The notes beneath the pieces are model-generated. The model saw nothing but the letters and a program-made list of their open reading frames with translations, made no database searches and was not told where the DNA came from. DNA of 64,000 nt. Source: Lentinula raphanica. Its lineage: Eukaryota; Basidiomycota; Agaricomycetes; Agaricales; Omphalotaceae. The stretch spans positions 372,001 through 436,000 of the forward strand of contig JANVFP010000005.1 of the NCBI GenBank assembly GCA_027919835.1, written 5' to 3'. Of the stretch, positions 10,765 through 24,235 are shown piece after piece (position 1 is the stretch's first letter; every line of letters begins with the position of its first letter). The position numbers were made by a program, and so were the translations under genes.

Positions 10765-12727
10765 CTATACTACATCCAAGAATTCTCTGAAGAAAGCTCG
10801 CAAACTCTCTTGAGCTTCATATCCTTCGTCCCAAGTCTCATCCATCATCTTCGCAAGACGCTCAAAGTTAGCTCTCACTACACGTCCTTCTTCTCCTTCA
10901 ATGCGTTGAAGTAATTCCCTGAACTCTCTTTGAGCTGCAGAGATGCTGAAGGTCGGACGATCCAAGATACTGCTATCCTTGAACCGATATGGCACCTGGG
11001 TTCCATATTTCCCAGTCCTGACCTCGATGAGTTCAAAGCCTGCGTTGTGCTGGATGGTCCTGGCCGCGTTGTAAGGTTGATCGGCCGAGAAAGGCCAGTA
11101 GATGCTACACAGTGAAGGATCAGCAGAAGTCCAACACTAAATGAAGAGTAGAGTCTTACACAGGAACTCGATGCGCCAATGCTTCCTGTGTGCTATTCCA
11201 ACCCCCGTGGGTGATGAACCATCCTGTCGCAGGGTGAGACAATATCCTCTCTTGTGGGGACCACGCCATTTCCAAGCCAATACCACTATCTTTGATCAAC
11301 TTCTTTCTCTCATCTGGAACATGCGCTAGAATCGAAGTATGTGCGAGGATGAATGGCTTGCCCAAGGCGATGAGCTCGTCGATGATCAACCATAGTTTCT
11401 CCGGCTGAGCAGGCCAGAAGACTGTGCCGAAGGATATCTATCTCTTAGGTCAAAACTGTAATCGGGAAATGGGGTTTGGCAGTTATGATACTCACGAAGA
11501 AAACAGATTTCTTCCCGAACATATCGTGCATTTTGTCAAGAAAAGAGATCACTTCCAGATCCTTTGGATTGCGTGCTTCAGTCGTATGATGTTCGGGACT
11601 CTCCCTCAAGGATAAGGGTCCCACAGGATACCAAGCCTTTCCCATTGAGTCCATCCACTTTCTTGCAGCATCCATGGCCTCTGGTTCATAACCCGAAGAC
11701 GATACACATAACATTCCGTCTGTGAGCCTTATATATTTCTGCGAAATCACGTAGAAACTATGATCTGCCAAGTTGACCTGTTAACCGGTGACTGTGAGCA
11801 CGAACATAGGAAGGAAATTCTGGCAGATAACACGTACCTCTTGCGGAACCCACTCGTAATCGTACATTGCAGGTATTCCTGGCACATTGATAATCTCACC
11901 CGATGTGAAATTTGCGTATAGCTAGTACGAGGGACAATCAGTATTTAAGTCATGAGCGTTGACGAATGAGTCCTCACGCACTTCCGTCGCTACCTCCGCA
12001 TAGCTCTTTCCGGTCAGAGCAACCTCCGCTTCGACTTTCGGAGACAGATCTCCAACTCCTCCATATTCTTCAGGACCTACAAGACGTAACGTAGCTCCTG
12101 CAGGAGCCGTCATCCAAGAGAGTATCGAGCATTTTGATCCTGCTATGTCACGAATCGCCTCGACAGCATAACCCACGAAAGGCTAGTTCCAGAACCTTGA
12201 TGAGTCGGTCAATGGACGGTGCAGCAAATCGCACAAACATCGATGAGAGCAACAGTGGGCGGGGAAAGTCCCTGTAACACTGTGCCTGTGGCTTTGCAAG
12301 TGATGGGTTTTGATGAATAGATCGCTTCAAAAGCCGGTCTGAATTCAGCGAGTGGGATGAGTGGGTTAACGTCCTGCCCAGTCAGATCAACGACACTGGA
12401 TAACATCGAATTAGCATCGCCAGTGGTTCAGCACAAAGCGAAGGACTGATCTACATACTTGATCCGAGAACGTATTTCCTCTAGCTGTGAAACTGAAAGC
12501 TTAGCTAGTTCCTGCATGAACTTTTGGTACATCATCCCCCCAGTTATCAGGACAGTGAAAACCACATCCTTCCTACTTTCGGTGACTAGGACGGCAAAAG
12601 CGCTCAGAGGTTTATAAGCACCTGTGGCGTCGATGTTCATTCAGTCTCCACTAAAGGGGAGGAAAAGAAAGAAGGCATCACCCCATGCTGCTACATTGTG
12701 CGCAACGATATGCTTCAAGACAGTCAT
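10765..12727 (-). CDS. UDP-glycosyltransferase UGT-1 (GT1 family), catalytic His replaced
   Basis: Family GT1 enzyme, normally moving sugar from a UDP-sugar to a small lipophilic acceptor. I start at ATG 12727 ([16 protein letters not shown]), matching the N-termini of UGT-2 and UGT-3. At least seven exons. The C-terminal sugar-nucleotide box is intact: [27 protein letters not shown], then [10 protein letters not shown]. The C-terminus ends FFREFLDVV at 10765. In the N-terminal loop UGT-2 and UGT-3 read W-G-H-N-K-P-L, with the family catalytic His, but UGT-1 reads W-G-A-Y-K-P-L; the Ala codon is 12617-12619 on the + coordinates, at the start of exon 2. The gene is clearly older and more diverged than the UGT-2/UGT-3 pair. 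It may be catalytically weak or use another base. Confidence 0.92.
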
Positions 12728-13210
12728 GCCAATGGTTGAGCGAATCCGAGAGTTTACGGAAAGAACGGTGCCAGTCGTTTGAATACTTGTTCGGAATACG
12801 GGAAACGTTCGGTCATTATTGTGCCGTTAACAAGTTGACAAGAGGAAGTTGTATCGATATGAACGGGACCGGAGGTGATAGATAGGAATCAAGGAAAATA
12901 TTAGCCAGCTGGCTAGCCGCAAAAGTTCCTCTTGAATTACATCGATCTCAGGACACATGAGATGTGTACAACAGGCTATCAGTGAGATTTTCTGTACATA
13001 TCATGCTCAATGAGTTCAAGGGGTGAAAACACCGGAAGTAGGTATAATGCCTAATGCATGAAAACCTAGTCCCTGGTCAGTGGAGCTGCTGGCACGATTG
13101 TGCGATTACTTAGGAACGTACATACACTTGTAGGGAACAACATTGGTGAAATAACTTACATGATATCGTAGCACGTATCTTGAGCAGTCACAAAACACCG
13201 AGCCTCCGTT
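12728..13210. other. Intergenic, promoter side of UGT-1
   Basis: About 480 bp upstream of UGT-1 and downstream of the importin gene. No gene, repeat or RNA recognised. Confidence 0.5.
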
Positions 13211-16200
13211 CTACATTGACATAGTGGCGTAACCAAAGCCAGTTCCTTCTAAACCCCTTGCCACAAGGGTGAACTGTTGCGCGGCCTCTCTTGTTTTCTT
13301 CATCGACTTTGAACTAAAGACAGTTATGTGTCAAGGTAGAACGACGCAACGAGCGACTGTCAACACACCCAACAACGGCCTTCATGAAACGTTCTTTATC
13401 TTCCAAAGTGGCTTGAGAAGAGGGGAAACTTGGCTAAAGCGGAAAGTTGCTTGAGTCATAGATGGTAACGATACGAACAGGATAGAGGCATACGTCTAAC
13501 AATACTTGTTTCAACCAGATTGTACTTTCCGTCACAAACCGGTTCAACATTCCTGAGAGCAGTTCGATAAGGTTTTGAGTAACGCTTCGTGGCGCCTGAC
13601 CCGCCAAGCCGATGAGAATGGATTGCATGATCGCGCGGCCATAGGTGGAGATGAAATGCTGTCGGTACGCTTCAACAGAATGCACAGCTGTACGGCTTAT
13701 GAACGAATTCTGGTATGCATGAGTGAACATGAAATCCGAGACTGCAAAGTACTCACTAAGAAAGTACAGGCTGCAACTAATGAGTATCGCTCTTGCAATG
13801 ACAAAGCACGTATGGTACATTGCATGAGTGCATCTAAGCCACCTGGAGGAAGGGTATAGAAATTCTGGATAAAACCTTGCGCCACCTGCTGATCAAGTTC
13901 AGGATGACTATTGACGAGTAAGCAAAGACATACTTTGGACAGGCATTGGAAGAATTCTTGAACAATATCAGGATTCTACACTGGCACGATGAGAAAGCTG
14001 AATTGAGAGACTCGAAAAAACAGTCACATTCTCCATTCCACCTGGTGTACCCAGCACCGACAAAGAGGCGTTCAGTATGACAGGAAGAGCTCCGCCAACA
14101 ACAACTCCTGCTTGTTCTTCATAATCCTTCATCGTTCTTGCGCGTCGTTCCGTTCTTTCAGGATCCTCGCCTCGAATAGAGATAGGCGTTGCGGGAACTA
14201 ATTGATTGGTGAGAATACCCGCTAATGCAAACCATGACGCTGTTGGTTGACGTTGTAGGGCAAAGCAGACGATTTCCAGTACAGGAGGAGCAGGTAGAGA
14301 GATAAGAGTGACGTCGCTTGGTAAGGAGGTTATTGCCTTTACTAGATCGTTCAGTGCCTAAGGTTCAATTTGAGAGCTTCGTTCGTTTCACTTTGAGCGT
14401 GTATCTTACCTGGGCTGTTTCGGCGTCGTTGAACATTTTGACACATCCACGAATAGCATCGAGGATGCTTTCTCTTGATTGAACCATTCTAGGATCTTGG
14501 CGGGCGGCTTGTATTAACTGGAATTCTTTGTCTTCTTCCACATCTTCAAAATGTCCATCGACGAAACTCAATGTCTTAGTGAGTCCCTTTGCAATGCCAG
14601 TAAGAGTCCCAAGTTGAATGATACATATATCGCGAGCCTCTGTTGGAACCTGTACTTCAAGAGTTAGCGGTGGATCAGCACCCGTATAGCATATACATAC
14701 GACATTCTGTGACTGCAAGACCTCGAAAAGTCTAGACAAGATTGGGCTAATAATGACCTGTGTGGAAGTCAGGTGAGGTTATGCACTACAAGTATGAAAC
14801 TGACCTCGATCGTAGGTATCGCTTCTAGCGGTGGGATGGCTTGTATCACATTTGCTATTGACTCCATGACTTTGCATTTCTCTGAGTCCTAGTCGATGGT
14901 CTGTGAATGTAGAGCTTCCATAGATAAATGTTAATTACCGGTATCTGAGCTAGTCCCGCATGCAATTCTGCAAACGCGCCGATACGGGGAGCTAAGGCGG
15001 ATTTATTTGCGTCGCACAGATTTTGTAGTGCCGTGGCCGCTTGAAGAGACAGCATCTGGTCTGGGAGAGACTGCACGATATACGAAATACTTGACATCAA
15101 GAGTTCGGTCTTCGAGACAACGGTAGCGTGAGGCTCATCGACTTGAAACCACGAGGCATAAGCGGCTTGAATAAGAAGGGTCAGATTTAGTGGAAGGAAT
15201 CGTAGATGTTGGTCTGAAGGTACCAATGAGACCCAATACTGTTCGCCTAAGTCTAACATTTCCTGTTGTGGGAAGCTGACTCAAAGTCTGAGGAGAGAAG
15301 ATAAATTCAAGCCGAGGGACTTTTGCATAGTCTGCCGCCTCTTGAACAGACGAGATACAATGCAGTGTGGCCTCGATGTCCTAGAACCCGATTCACTTCA
15401 GATTCACATGTATAGAACACCGGACTGACCTCCCATCCTTGTGCCGAGTCTCCTGACCGAGAACGCAAACGATCCATGAAATCGTTGACGAGATAAACAA
15501 TCATATCTTCACGAATAATATAATATCTAGTGGTAAACTCGCAAGTCGATTACTGCGAAAAAAGAGACGAGTATAAGACATACGCATTGATTAGAATGTC
15601 TCCGACATCCCGTCGATATCTGATATGCAAACACTGATCAAGAATGGAAAAGTGAGAGAAGGAATGTGGGACCAACACAACAAATTTCTCTATCTGATCT
15701 GAAAGAAAGCGTTGAGTACACGAATGAGATGCGCTATCTGTACACAAACCTTTAGACCAAGTGTGTCCTGTTGAGGGCCACGTTATCTTCCGTTTCAACA
15801 CTTGTAAGAGTTCTACATAAAGCGACTTCGCCACGCCACTTTGATCTCCCATCTCGGATTGTTGAGGAGATTCAGCCTCTTCACCGTCAGGGAAGTAGTA
15901 ATCATTGTTCCACAATGCCTCCTGCAGCATATACCAGAACCAAGGGTCATCTCACTCACATCTTCATCAACCCCATAGAATCCAGGGAAACCGGTGTATG
16001 CAAGGAGCAACCGAAGGTAATTCTGAGACAGTTGCCCTTTGGTTTTTTCGAGCTCTGATGGTGGTATAGCCACCGGAATTGAGGAAGGGAGGAGAGTAAC
16101 CGGAGCAGTGGACGCGATATTGGAAGCGACATAAGCAGCAGAATGATCTCCGAATGCCGTCAACAATTTACACAAGGAATATGATACATCGTCAGTGTAT

Positions 16201-17419
16201 CCAAATTGAACGGCTGAATCCACGATGTTTGCACCAGCGAGTTGCAGCCAGAACAGGAGCGGCTCGGTCAAAATCTTGGTACCGGAACCATCGGATAACG
16301 GCGATTTGGACATGATCTCTTGTAGGGTATCTGAGGCAGCTACAAAGATCACGTCCGTCTTGGGATCAAGCAAGGCGATAAGAACCGGGATCAAGAAAGA
16401 GAAATCGCTTTCAGAGAGATTAATGAGTTGAATTGCTTGATAGATTTGAATGATGTTTACCCAGTGGGAAGGAATGAGAGCCATGACTGAAAGCACTTCA
16501 AAGCAGCCGATATTTCACGAAGAAAAGTTTCGTCCCTTGGTCGTTCGAGTGATGTTTTGATTGCTTGCACGACAAGTGGGATGGCATCTTTCATGCTATC
16601 CAGCATGCGCGATCTATGTCATCGCGATCAGATCTGAGAGAGGAGCAGTCACTTGGTAAATACTCACTTACTAGAACCCGTCAGATCTGCCGTCTCAACC
16701 TCTTCCGCCGAAATTGAAAGAAAGTCCAACACATTCTCAGCTGAAGCACCATTTCCAGAAAAAGACGTGACACAGTGCAAGATCCACCCAGGCCAACGCG
16801 TGGGGTGTTGGGGAACAAGTCGCAAGGCTAGTGATGTGAGCTTGATCCAAATTGAGAATCGTGGTCGAAATCCGAGTCAGACAGGACGCACGGAAACGAA
16901 AAGTTTTCGGAGAATGAGTTTTGATTTCCCAATCCCAGCTGAGTAGGATGTGAGCTGTACAAGTAGATCCCGCAAAGATTCAGAATGTTCTTGGGGAAAA
17001 GTAGCCCTTTTTATCGAGATGAATGGCATGCACATCGAAGATCAAGTGTCGCCTACCAGTCTCGCGCTATTTTGACCTGCGCACTTTAGATCGAAGTCAG
17101 CTTCAGCACTGTAACTCGACATACTTGGAACATACGTGTGAGCTCCGAAAAATTGAACATTCTCGTCGTGGTGGTTCAACAATGGTATAACGAGGCCCCA
17201 GGCTTCTGGAAGTTTCTGTATCTCGAACAGCTCCTGCTGCAAGAGGCGAAGTTCGTCGCTAGAGGCTACAGAGCCTGTGGCGCCATAAGCTCGCAGAATC
17301 AACTGATGAAAGTTTCGTCAATTGGAGGAACATCCGAGCTTGCAATTGTAGTAACGAACTTGAGACGCCCGCTCGACATCTTGCAGGGGTAGAGTTGGAA
17401 GGAAAGCAGCATTGAGCAT
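13211..17419 (-). CDS. Importin-13-like karyopherin beta (nuclear transport receptor)
   Basis: Large HEAT-repeat nuclear transport receptor. Start chosen at ATG 17419 (MLNAAFLPTLPLQDVERASQ), followed by ILRAYGATGSVASSDELRLL and the importin N-terminal signature WGLVIPLLNHHDENVQFFGA, then AHTVKIARDW after splicing. Helical repeats continue through a dozen or more exons. The diagnostic block ...SEMTLGFWYMLQEALW near 15.9 kb and the segment RRDVGDILINAYYIIRE are typical of the IPO13/TNPO3 group. The C-terminus, recovered by splicing the last two introns, reads TREAAQQFTLVARGLEGTGF and stops at 13211-13213. I prefer importin-13 (yeast Kap122/Pdr6 group) over transportin-3 because of FWYMLQ; this choice is less certain than the family. 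It sits between UGT-1 and the UGT-2/3 array and is probably unrelated to them. Confidence 0.82.
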
Positions 17420-17639
17420 GTTGAAGCACCAGTGGTGGCGGTCGGTAGTAGGAAATGATAAAAGTACAAAGGAGCTGATGAAGCTAAAGTACAAAGCAGG
17501 TTGTTTTGTGGATACAACTTCAAGCTGGTAGTATACAAGGCGTAACAATCCCGGGATTCTTGCCGTTGATCCGTGAACGATAGTGGACGTCGCCGACTGA
17601 TGGCACTTGTTCTGCACCTTGCTTCACACTGAATCTGAT

Positions 17640-20320
17640 GCTCAGCAGCTTCTACTTTCCACATATCACTTTTCCTCAAGGATGAAGCTATAAATTTACA
17701 CCTAGGGAGGCTTAGGAACAAATCTGATCATCGGCTAACCAGTTACCCTTCCTCAGATCGGATACACAAAAATGTTCAAAGGTATTTCTCTAATAACGCC
17801 TGCACATCTTTTCTAGACTCCCCATCAGGCTCATCCCAAGCTTTGTTCACTCTGTTCGCAATAGCATTGAAATTCTTTCTGACTGCAGAGCCCTCCTCTC
17901 CCTTCAACTTGTCAATGAGACTGATGATTTCTGCTTTAGCTGAATCTGCCGTGAATGCGGGCATTTCCTTGTATCTGAATGGAATTCGCGCGCCGTGCGG
18001 GCCATTTCGGACTTCGATCAGCTCAAATCCAGCATTCAGAGCCAAAATGCGCATGGCATTGTAAGGTTGGTCTGCATGAAATGGCCAAAAAATCCTGTTC
18101 ACACAATCTGATCAAAATTCTGATTCAAAGAATAGAAACCTTGACTTACAGAGGAACGCGGTGTACGAACGCTTCTTGTATGCTGTTCCATCCGCCATGT
18201 GTTATGAACCAACCGGTGGCTGGATGGGTGAGGATCAACTCCTGGGGAGACCAATCGAGCTCCAACGCTATTCTGCTGTCCCGAATCTTCTCTTTCATCT
18301 CACTTGAGAACTGTTGGAACGGAGATGGATGAGAAAATATGAATGGCTGTCGTTTTTCGATGAGCCCGTTGATCACTGCCCAAACGCGATCACTTTCATC
18401 TGGCCAAAAAATGGTACCGAATGACATCTATTTTGAAGTTCATTCAAGACTGAGCGGTCTGAACAGGGCAGGAAAACAAACATAGATCATTGAATTCTCT
18501 CCGAACTCTCCTTCAATCCGATCCAGGAAATTCTTGACCACAGCGTCTGTTTCGTTCTCTATTTGGATAGGGCTGGTACCTCGTTTCTGTGGGTCATGGA
18601 TGAACAAAGGTCCAACACTGTAGCATGCCTTGTTCATGGAGGTATACCACCCTTTGACAGCTGCAACAGCCTCTGGCTCAAAGGCATCAGCAGACACGCA
18701 GATCAGAGCGTCAGCTTCACGGATGTAAATTGCACCACTTCTTTCAAAGATAGCAGCGACGGGCAACAATGGTGTCTAAAGTGAGACTTGTTACTTCAAA
18801 TTTTTTCAGTTGACTTGCAAAAGTGATCATTGACCTTCTGTGGATACCACTCGTAGTCATAATGTGGGTTGAGGCCAGGAACATTGACAGTGTTTCCAAC
18901 ACAATCGTGGAACTAACAATGAAGTGGATGTTAGAGTTAAAGCCTTCACAAAGATTGTGGGGCAGACTGAAACACAATTTACCTCAATTGGTTCTTTGGC
19001 TGCAATTTTCTCCTTCATAAGGGCACGACCTTCACCGATTTCCAACGCCGGATCAGCAGCACCTCCCAAGCGAAGAGGACCAAGCAATCGGAATAAAGAG
19101 CCTGCAGTAGAAGTCCACCATGCAAGGATAGGAACACTGTCTCCAGAAATTGCTCGTACAGATTCCGAAGCATACACAGTGAATGGCTAGTATGCAGACC
19201 AAAAAACAACAGATGAGGGAGGCTCAACAGATCCTAGAACAGGTCACTTACATCTATGACAGCGAACACTGGAGGCGGAAGGCCGCTGATGGTTTTTTGA
19301 GTGGTGGAACAGGTAACAGAGCCCGACGAGTAAAGTGCTGCAAAAGCTGGCCCAAATGTGCTAAGTGGTTTCATCAAGTCAACATCCGGTTCTGAGATAT
19401 CGATAACACTAGATTACAGAGTTAGACCCCGATACTGACACTGTGGTCTCAAAGAGCAATACACACTTCAGACGTGGCTCAATCACTTCAAATCTGGCTG
19501 GTGCCAATCGTTTGAATTCAGCCATGATTTTCGAATATGTGGGGTGTGCAGTCAGATAAGTTACCACAGCTTCAGGTTGGCTCTCAAGGACATGGACAAC
19601 AAATGCACAAAGGGGTTTATTATGGCCTAGCAGGGTGTATCAGCTCCCATGAAATATTGAAATGAATGTGGATGAATGTACCCCAAGCAGCAGGGAGGGC
19701 ATGTACAATGATGTGCTTGCTGTCATTGGCTTCAATAGAACCCATGGTGAAATTCAATATGGATTGTGAGCGAACTTAGTGAGAGGAGGAGAAATCGGAT
19801 GGAGTGAGCACACTCTTCTGAAATGTGGAAGGCCTGCTATTTATGTTATACTTCTCAACTCAATGATCAATGACAATCACCATCATTCTGAATGCAATCT
19901 CATTTTGTATGGCAGAAATATGATCTGTTTAACACCTTTCTAACGATCTGTTCAGCACAGTGAACAGTGCTCAACACATTTAACATGACACTGATTAGAG
20001 CCATGGGTTTGTTGAACGAAGCTCCTGGTATATTATTTTTGTAAGGGTTGGCCTGGGAGACTACAGTCTACTATCATGATTCAGGGGAGAGAAAAGATGG
20101 CCAATGAATACACAATGTCATGATAGGTTCTCCTATCATGTTCACCACTGGAACTTGATGGAGCCACAAGTTGTGCAGGTGTACCTACTAAACAGCTAAA
20201 TATCGTCTCATATCATTTGTTTCATGGTGTTCATCCACACCATCATGATATTGATGTAGATATGTAGTTCATCAAATCCCTGCACCAAAATAATATGATG
20301 AATAGGACATGTAAGCTATA
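17640..20320. repeat. Tandem duplication unit A (contains UGT-2)
   Basis: First copy of a roughly 2.7 kb direct duplication. Its left edge (CTCAGCAG near 17641, just downstream of the UGT-2 stop) aligns with about 20335-20341. Its right edge (GTAAGCTA near 20311-20318) aligns with about 24470-24478. Coding and flanking parts are both alike, and the two stretches 17770-18800 and 20490-21500 differ only by scattered substitutions. Confidence 0.85.
17776..19745 (-). CDS. UDP-glycosyltransferase UGT-2 (GT1 family)
   Basis: GT1 glycosyltransferase expected to glucosylate or otherwise glycosylate a small molecule in the cytosol. Start ATG 19745 gives MGSIEANDSKHIIVHALPAA, then an intron, then G-H-N-K-P-L-C-A-F with the catalytic His. 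The UDP-sugar box reads LDWSPQELILTHPATGW, THGGWNSIQEAF and, in the last exon, WPFHADQPYN (Asp-Gln at the sugar-binding end). The C-terminal helix region ends SRKDVQALLEKYL at 17776. Same exon layout as UGT-1 and UGT-3. Nearly the same protein as UGT-3. No defect seen. Confidence 0.94.
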
Positions 20321-20492
20321 CAAGCCTCCACCACCTCAGCAGTTGCAATCTTCTACTCCCGACATATACTAATAGTTTTCCTCAAGAGTGAGGCTAAGTA
20401 TATACAACTTGTCAAACCTAGATAGGCTTTCCAGAAACAGATCTCAAAATTATCTAACTAGTTACCCATTCCGAAGAAACAACTGAAGATGT

Positions 20493-22466
20493 TCAAAGGT
20501 ATTTCTCTAACAATGCCTGCACATCTTTCCTAGACTCCCCATCAGGATTATCCCAAGCCTTGCTCACTTTGTTCGCAATTGCATTGAAATTGTTCCTGAC
20601 TACGGAGCCCTCCTCTCCCTTCAGCTTGTCGATGAGGCCGATGATTTCTGCTTTAGCTGACTCTGGTGTAAATGCGGGCATTTCCTTGTATTTGGAAGGA
20701 ATTTTCGCGCCGTGCGGGCCATTTCGTACTTCGATCAGTTCGAATCCAGCATTCAGAGCCAACATGCGCATGGCATTGTAAGGTTGATCTGCATGGAATG
20801 GCCAAAAAATCCTACTTGCAAATCAGAATTCTGACTAAAAGAACAGAAACTTTGGCTTACAGAGGAACATGGTGTGTGAATGCTTCTTGTACACTGTTCC
20901 ATCCGCCATGGGTTATAAACCAGCCGGTGGCTGGATGGGTGAGGATCAGCTCCTGGGGTGACCAATCGAGCTCCAACGCTATTCCGCTGTCCCGAATCTT
21001 CTCTTTCATCTCACTTGAGAACTGTTGGAACGGAGACGGATGAGAAAATATGAATGGCTGTCGTTTTTCAATGAGCCCGTCGATCACTGCCCAAACGCGA
21101 TCACTTTCAGCCGGCCAAAACACTGTACCAAAAGACATCTATTTTGAGGATTCATTTAAGACTGAGCAGTCTGAACAGGACAGGAAAACAAACATAGATC
21201 AATGAGTTCTGGCCGAACTCTCCTTCAATCTGATCCAAGAAATTCTTGACCGCAGCGTCCGTTTCATTCTCTATCTGGACAGGGTTGGAACCTTGCCCCT
21301 TTGGGTCATGGATGGACAGAGGTCCGACACTGTAGCAAGTCTTGTTCATGGAGGTATACCACTCTTTGACAGCTGCAACAGCCTCTGGCTCAAAGGCATC
21401 AGCAGACACGCAGATAAGAGCGTCAGCTTCACGGATGTAAATTGCACCAAGTCTTTCCAAGATAGCAGCGATGGGCAATATTGGCGTCTAATGAGGAGAC
21501 TTGTCAATTCAGGCTCATTCAATTGATCTACAAGAGAACTAATCATTGACCTTCTGCGGGAACCACTCATAATCGTAATGTGCGTCGGTGCCGGGAATGT
21601 TCACAGTGTTTCCAACACAATCGTGGAACTAACAATGAAGCAGATGTCAGAGTGAAAACCTTCATATTCCTCACAGGTCACGGTGAAAGTGCCAGTTACC
21701 TGAATTGGTTCTTTGGCCACAATTTTCTTCTTCGTGATAGCACGACCTTCAGCGGTTTCCAACGCTGGGTCCGTCACACCTCCCAGATGAGCAGGTCCAA
21801 GCAGTCGGAATAAAGAGCCCGCAGTAGTAGTCCACCATGCGAGAATAGGAACACGCTCTCCAGAAATTGCTCGTATAGATTCAAAGGCATAGGTCGTGAA
21901 TGGCTATGTAGATCAAAGACTGAGCGATGAGGGAGGCTCTGACAGATACAAGAACAGGACGCTCACGTCTATCACAGCAAACGCTGGTGCAGGAAGGCCG
22001 CTTATGGTTTTTTGAGTGATGGTACAGGTAAGAGAGCCCGACGAGTAAAGGGTTGCAAAAGCTGGTCCAAACGTGGTCAGTGGTTTCATGAAGTCGAAAT
22101 CTGGTTCCGAGATATCCATGACACTAGACTACCGTGTCAAAACCTGATACCGATACTGTGATCCCAAAAAGCAATACGCACTTCAGACGTGACGCGATTG
22201 CTTCAAATCTGGTCGGTTCCAATCGTTTAAATTCAGCTTGAATCTTCGAGTAGGTGGTGCGTGCGGTCAAGTAGGTGACGACAACTCCAGGTTGGCTTTC
22301 AAGGACATGGACGACGAATGCACAAAGAGGTTTATTATGCCCTATTCGCAGGGTGTATTAGCCCCCGTCATGAACGATTGAACAGAATATGGATGAACGT
22401 ACCCCATGCAGCAGGTAGGGCATGCACAACGATGTGCTTGCGGTCTATAGCTTCAATGGAGCCCAT
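20493..22466 (-). CDS. UDP-glycosyltransferase UGT-3 (GT1 family), recent paralogue of UGT-2
   Basis: Start ATG 22466 (MGSIEAIDRKHIVVHALPAA); exon 2 restores G-H-N-K-P-L with the catalytic His. Sugar-nucleotide box: LDWSPQELILTHPATGW, THGGWNSVQEAF, WPFHADQPYN. Ends SRKDVQALLEKYL at 20493. Small differences from UGT-2 are scattered over the acceptor-binding N-terminal half (for example near 21700-21800) as well as the C-terminus, which could change acceptor choice. No stop or frame break was seen. Its upstream region carries a 1.6 kb insertion starting only about 170 bp before the ATG, so its regulation may differ from UGT-2. Confidence 0.94.
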
Positions 22467-22638
22467 GCTGAGTTTTGATATCTAGTAAACTTGATGAGAG
22501 GAAAGAAAGATGGGGTGAAGACACTCTGCAATTTCGAAGGTCTTTTATGTGATATCGTCCAATTCATTGATCGATCATCATTCCAAACGCGAGCTCGTCT
22601 TGCGAAGGTCGGCCCTGGGAGACTACTATCAGCTACTA

Positions 22639-24235
22639 CACCACCATCTTGTGAGGATATCTGGGAGATATCGCCCGGATGACATCTAGACAACTGCGGG
22701 CAGATATCGCACGGCGACCCAAAATATATCTCCAGGATGTCCAATTCCCAATCTGAGGCTTAACTTTTGACACGTCAAATGGTCTCCCTCAGATATCTTT
22801 GTAGATACATCGTAGAGATGGTATACATATCCTCAAGATGTATACAGCCTGCCCCATTCCGTACCTGCTCAGCATTGATATTAGCTCTTCTACTGTACCC
22901 GCTCATTGCACTCGAAACAGAATACCATGAAACAAATAAGTAGTTGATTGGGGATTCATCATATACTATAATACTTAAATAATGGTGCGTGCTCTGTAAA
23001 ATTTACTGTCTGTAATTACTTGTGCTAACCTTCTCCTCCCAGGCGACTCGCAATTTGCAAATCCTCTGCACTGCACTTGTCCGGGATCTCTATATGCAAC
23101 GAACAAAAGACTCCAGTGCTATGCCCTGTTGACACAAATAAGAAAGGGCTTTTCAGAAGATTAGTATAGAAATTCACCTCGTATGTACACGTTTGCAACA
23201 CCGGCGCGCGGCGTCACCAAACAAGATGTCGGAACACTCTGTGAAATGTGTGGAATAGTGTCCGTCAACCTCAAAGATGGAATTGGTTGTTGATTTGAGT
23301 CGGACTGAGATGTTTGTGTCAGATATCAAAAGACATACTATGAGCATTCAAAATTCACCAGCGTTGTGACTCGGAGGCACGAGAATCGAGTTTCTTTGCT
23401 TGAATTTGAACGCACAGTGGCGCGCGCACACAATGTAACAATGTGTTGTCCAGTCCAAAAATTTCGCTAGTATGTCAATGATATAAGGCTTAAGGAAGTA
23501 GAGCTTTAACACACCTTTTCCTTTTCCTCCCTGACTGCCGCTGCGGAAGACAGTCACTGAGTCATCTCAGGAGTTGTCCATTTGAGGGAGCCTAGACATT
23601 TCAACTTGAGCATTGAGCATGACCGTCGACCGTAAAGATAGACTGCAGGCTGAAGGAAACTGGGACTGCCTCCTGCTACTGTGCACAGATACTTCTCAAT
23701 GAAACAATAAGTATGAGCCTCACAGTTTTTGAACAATGAACGTACCTTCACTCGACACAGCTCGACACTTGCAACCAACTTAATCCAGTTACAGAGCTTT
23801 GCCTTGAGAACTTAGCGGGCAGAAGGAAATGGCATTGCCATTCTGCATCTTCTTGTCAAGCAGAAAACAAAGGCTTCAAAAATGTTGAGAAATTGTGGTT
23901 AGAGTTACGTTCAAAGGTTCAAGTGGCACAAGCTTGTTCAAGTTCAAGTTGTGTTGAAGTTATGTAATGAGTGCATGCCGCCCAACAAACTTGGGATATG
24001 TTTATGTGGGTTTGAAGATACACTGTAGATGTACACAGGATATTATAGAGAGGATAAGGGAGACATTGCCAATGTAGCTGAGATGTATCTGTGGGATATC
24101 TAGAGGCTCAATGAGGGATATGCTGGCATGGAGATCAAATTGATGCTGTCAAGATATCTCGCTGGTATTTCACGCGAATGTTCTGGGCATCTCACGCCTG
24201 AGATATCTTGACGGTCTCAGAACAAACTGGTGGTG
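22639..24235. mobile_element. Non-autonomous DNA transposon-like insertion with TIRs and TA target duplication
   Basis: A 1597-bp insertion whose ends are inverted repeats: left end CACCACCATCTTGT, right end (reverse complement) CACCACCAGTTTGT. Both ends are followed further in by AGATATC-rich sequence. It is flanked by TA on both sides (22637-22638 and 24236-24237). The homologous UGT-2 flank has an empty site with a single TA (near 20070, 'tctac-TA-tcatgattcagg'), which supports a clean insertion and a TA duplication. No transposase-like ORF is visible; the longest internal ORFs are under 80 codons and unrecognised. TA duplication is typical of Tc1/mariner-type elements. The family assignment is inference. 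Confidence 0.72.
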
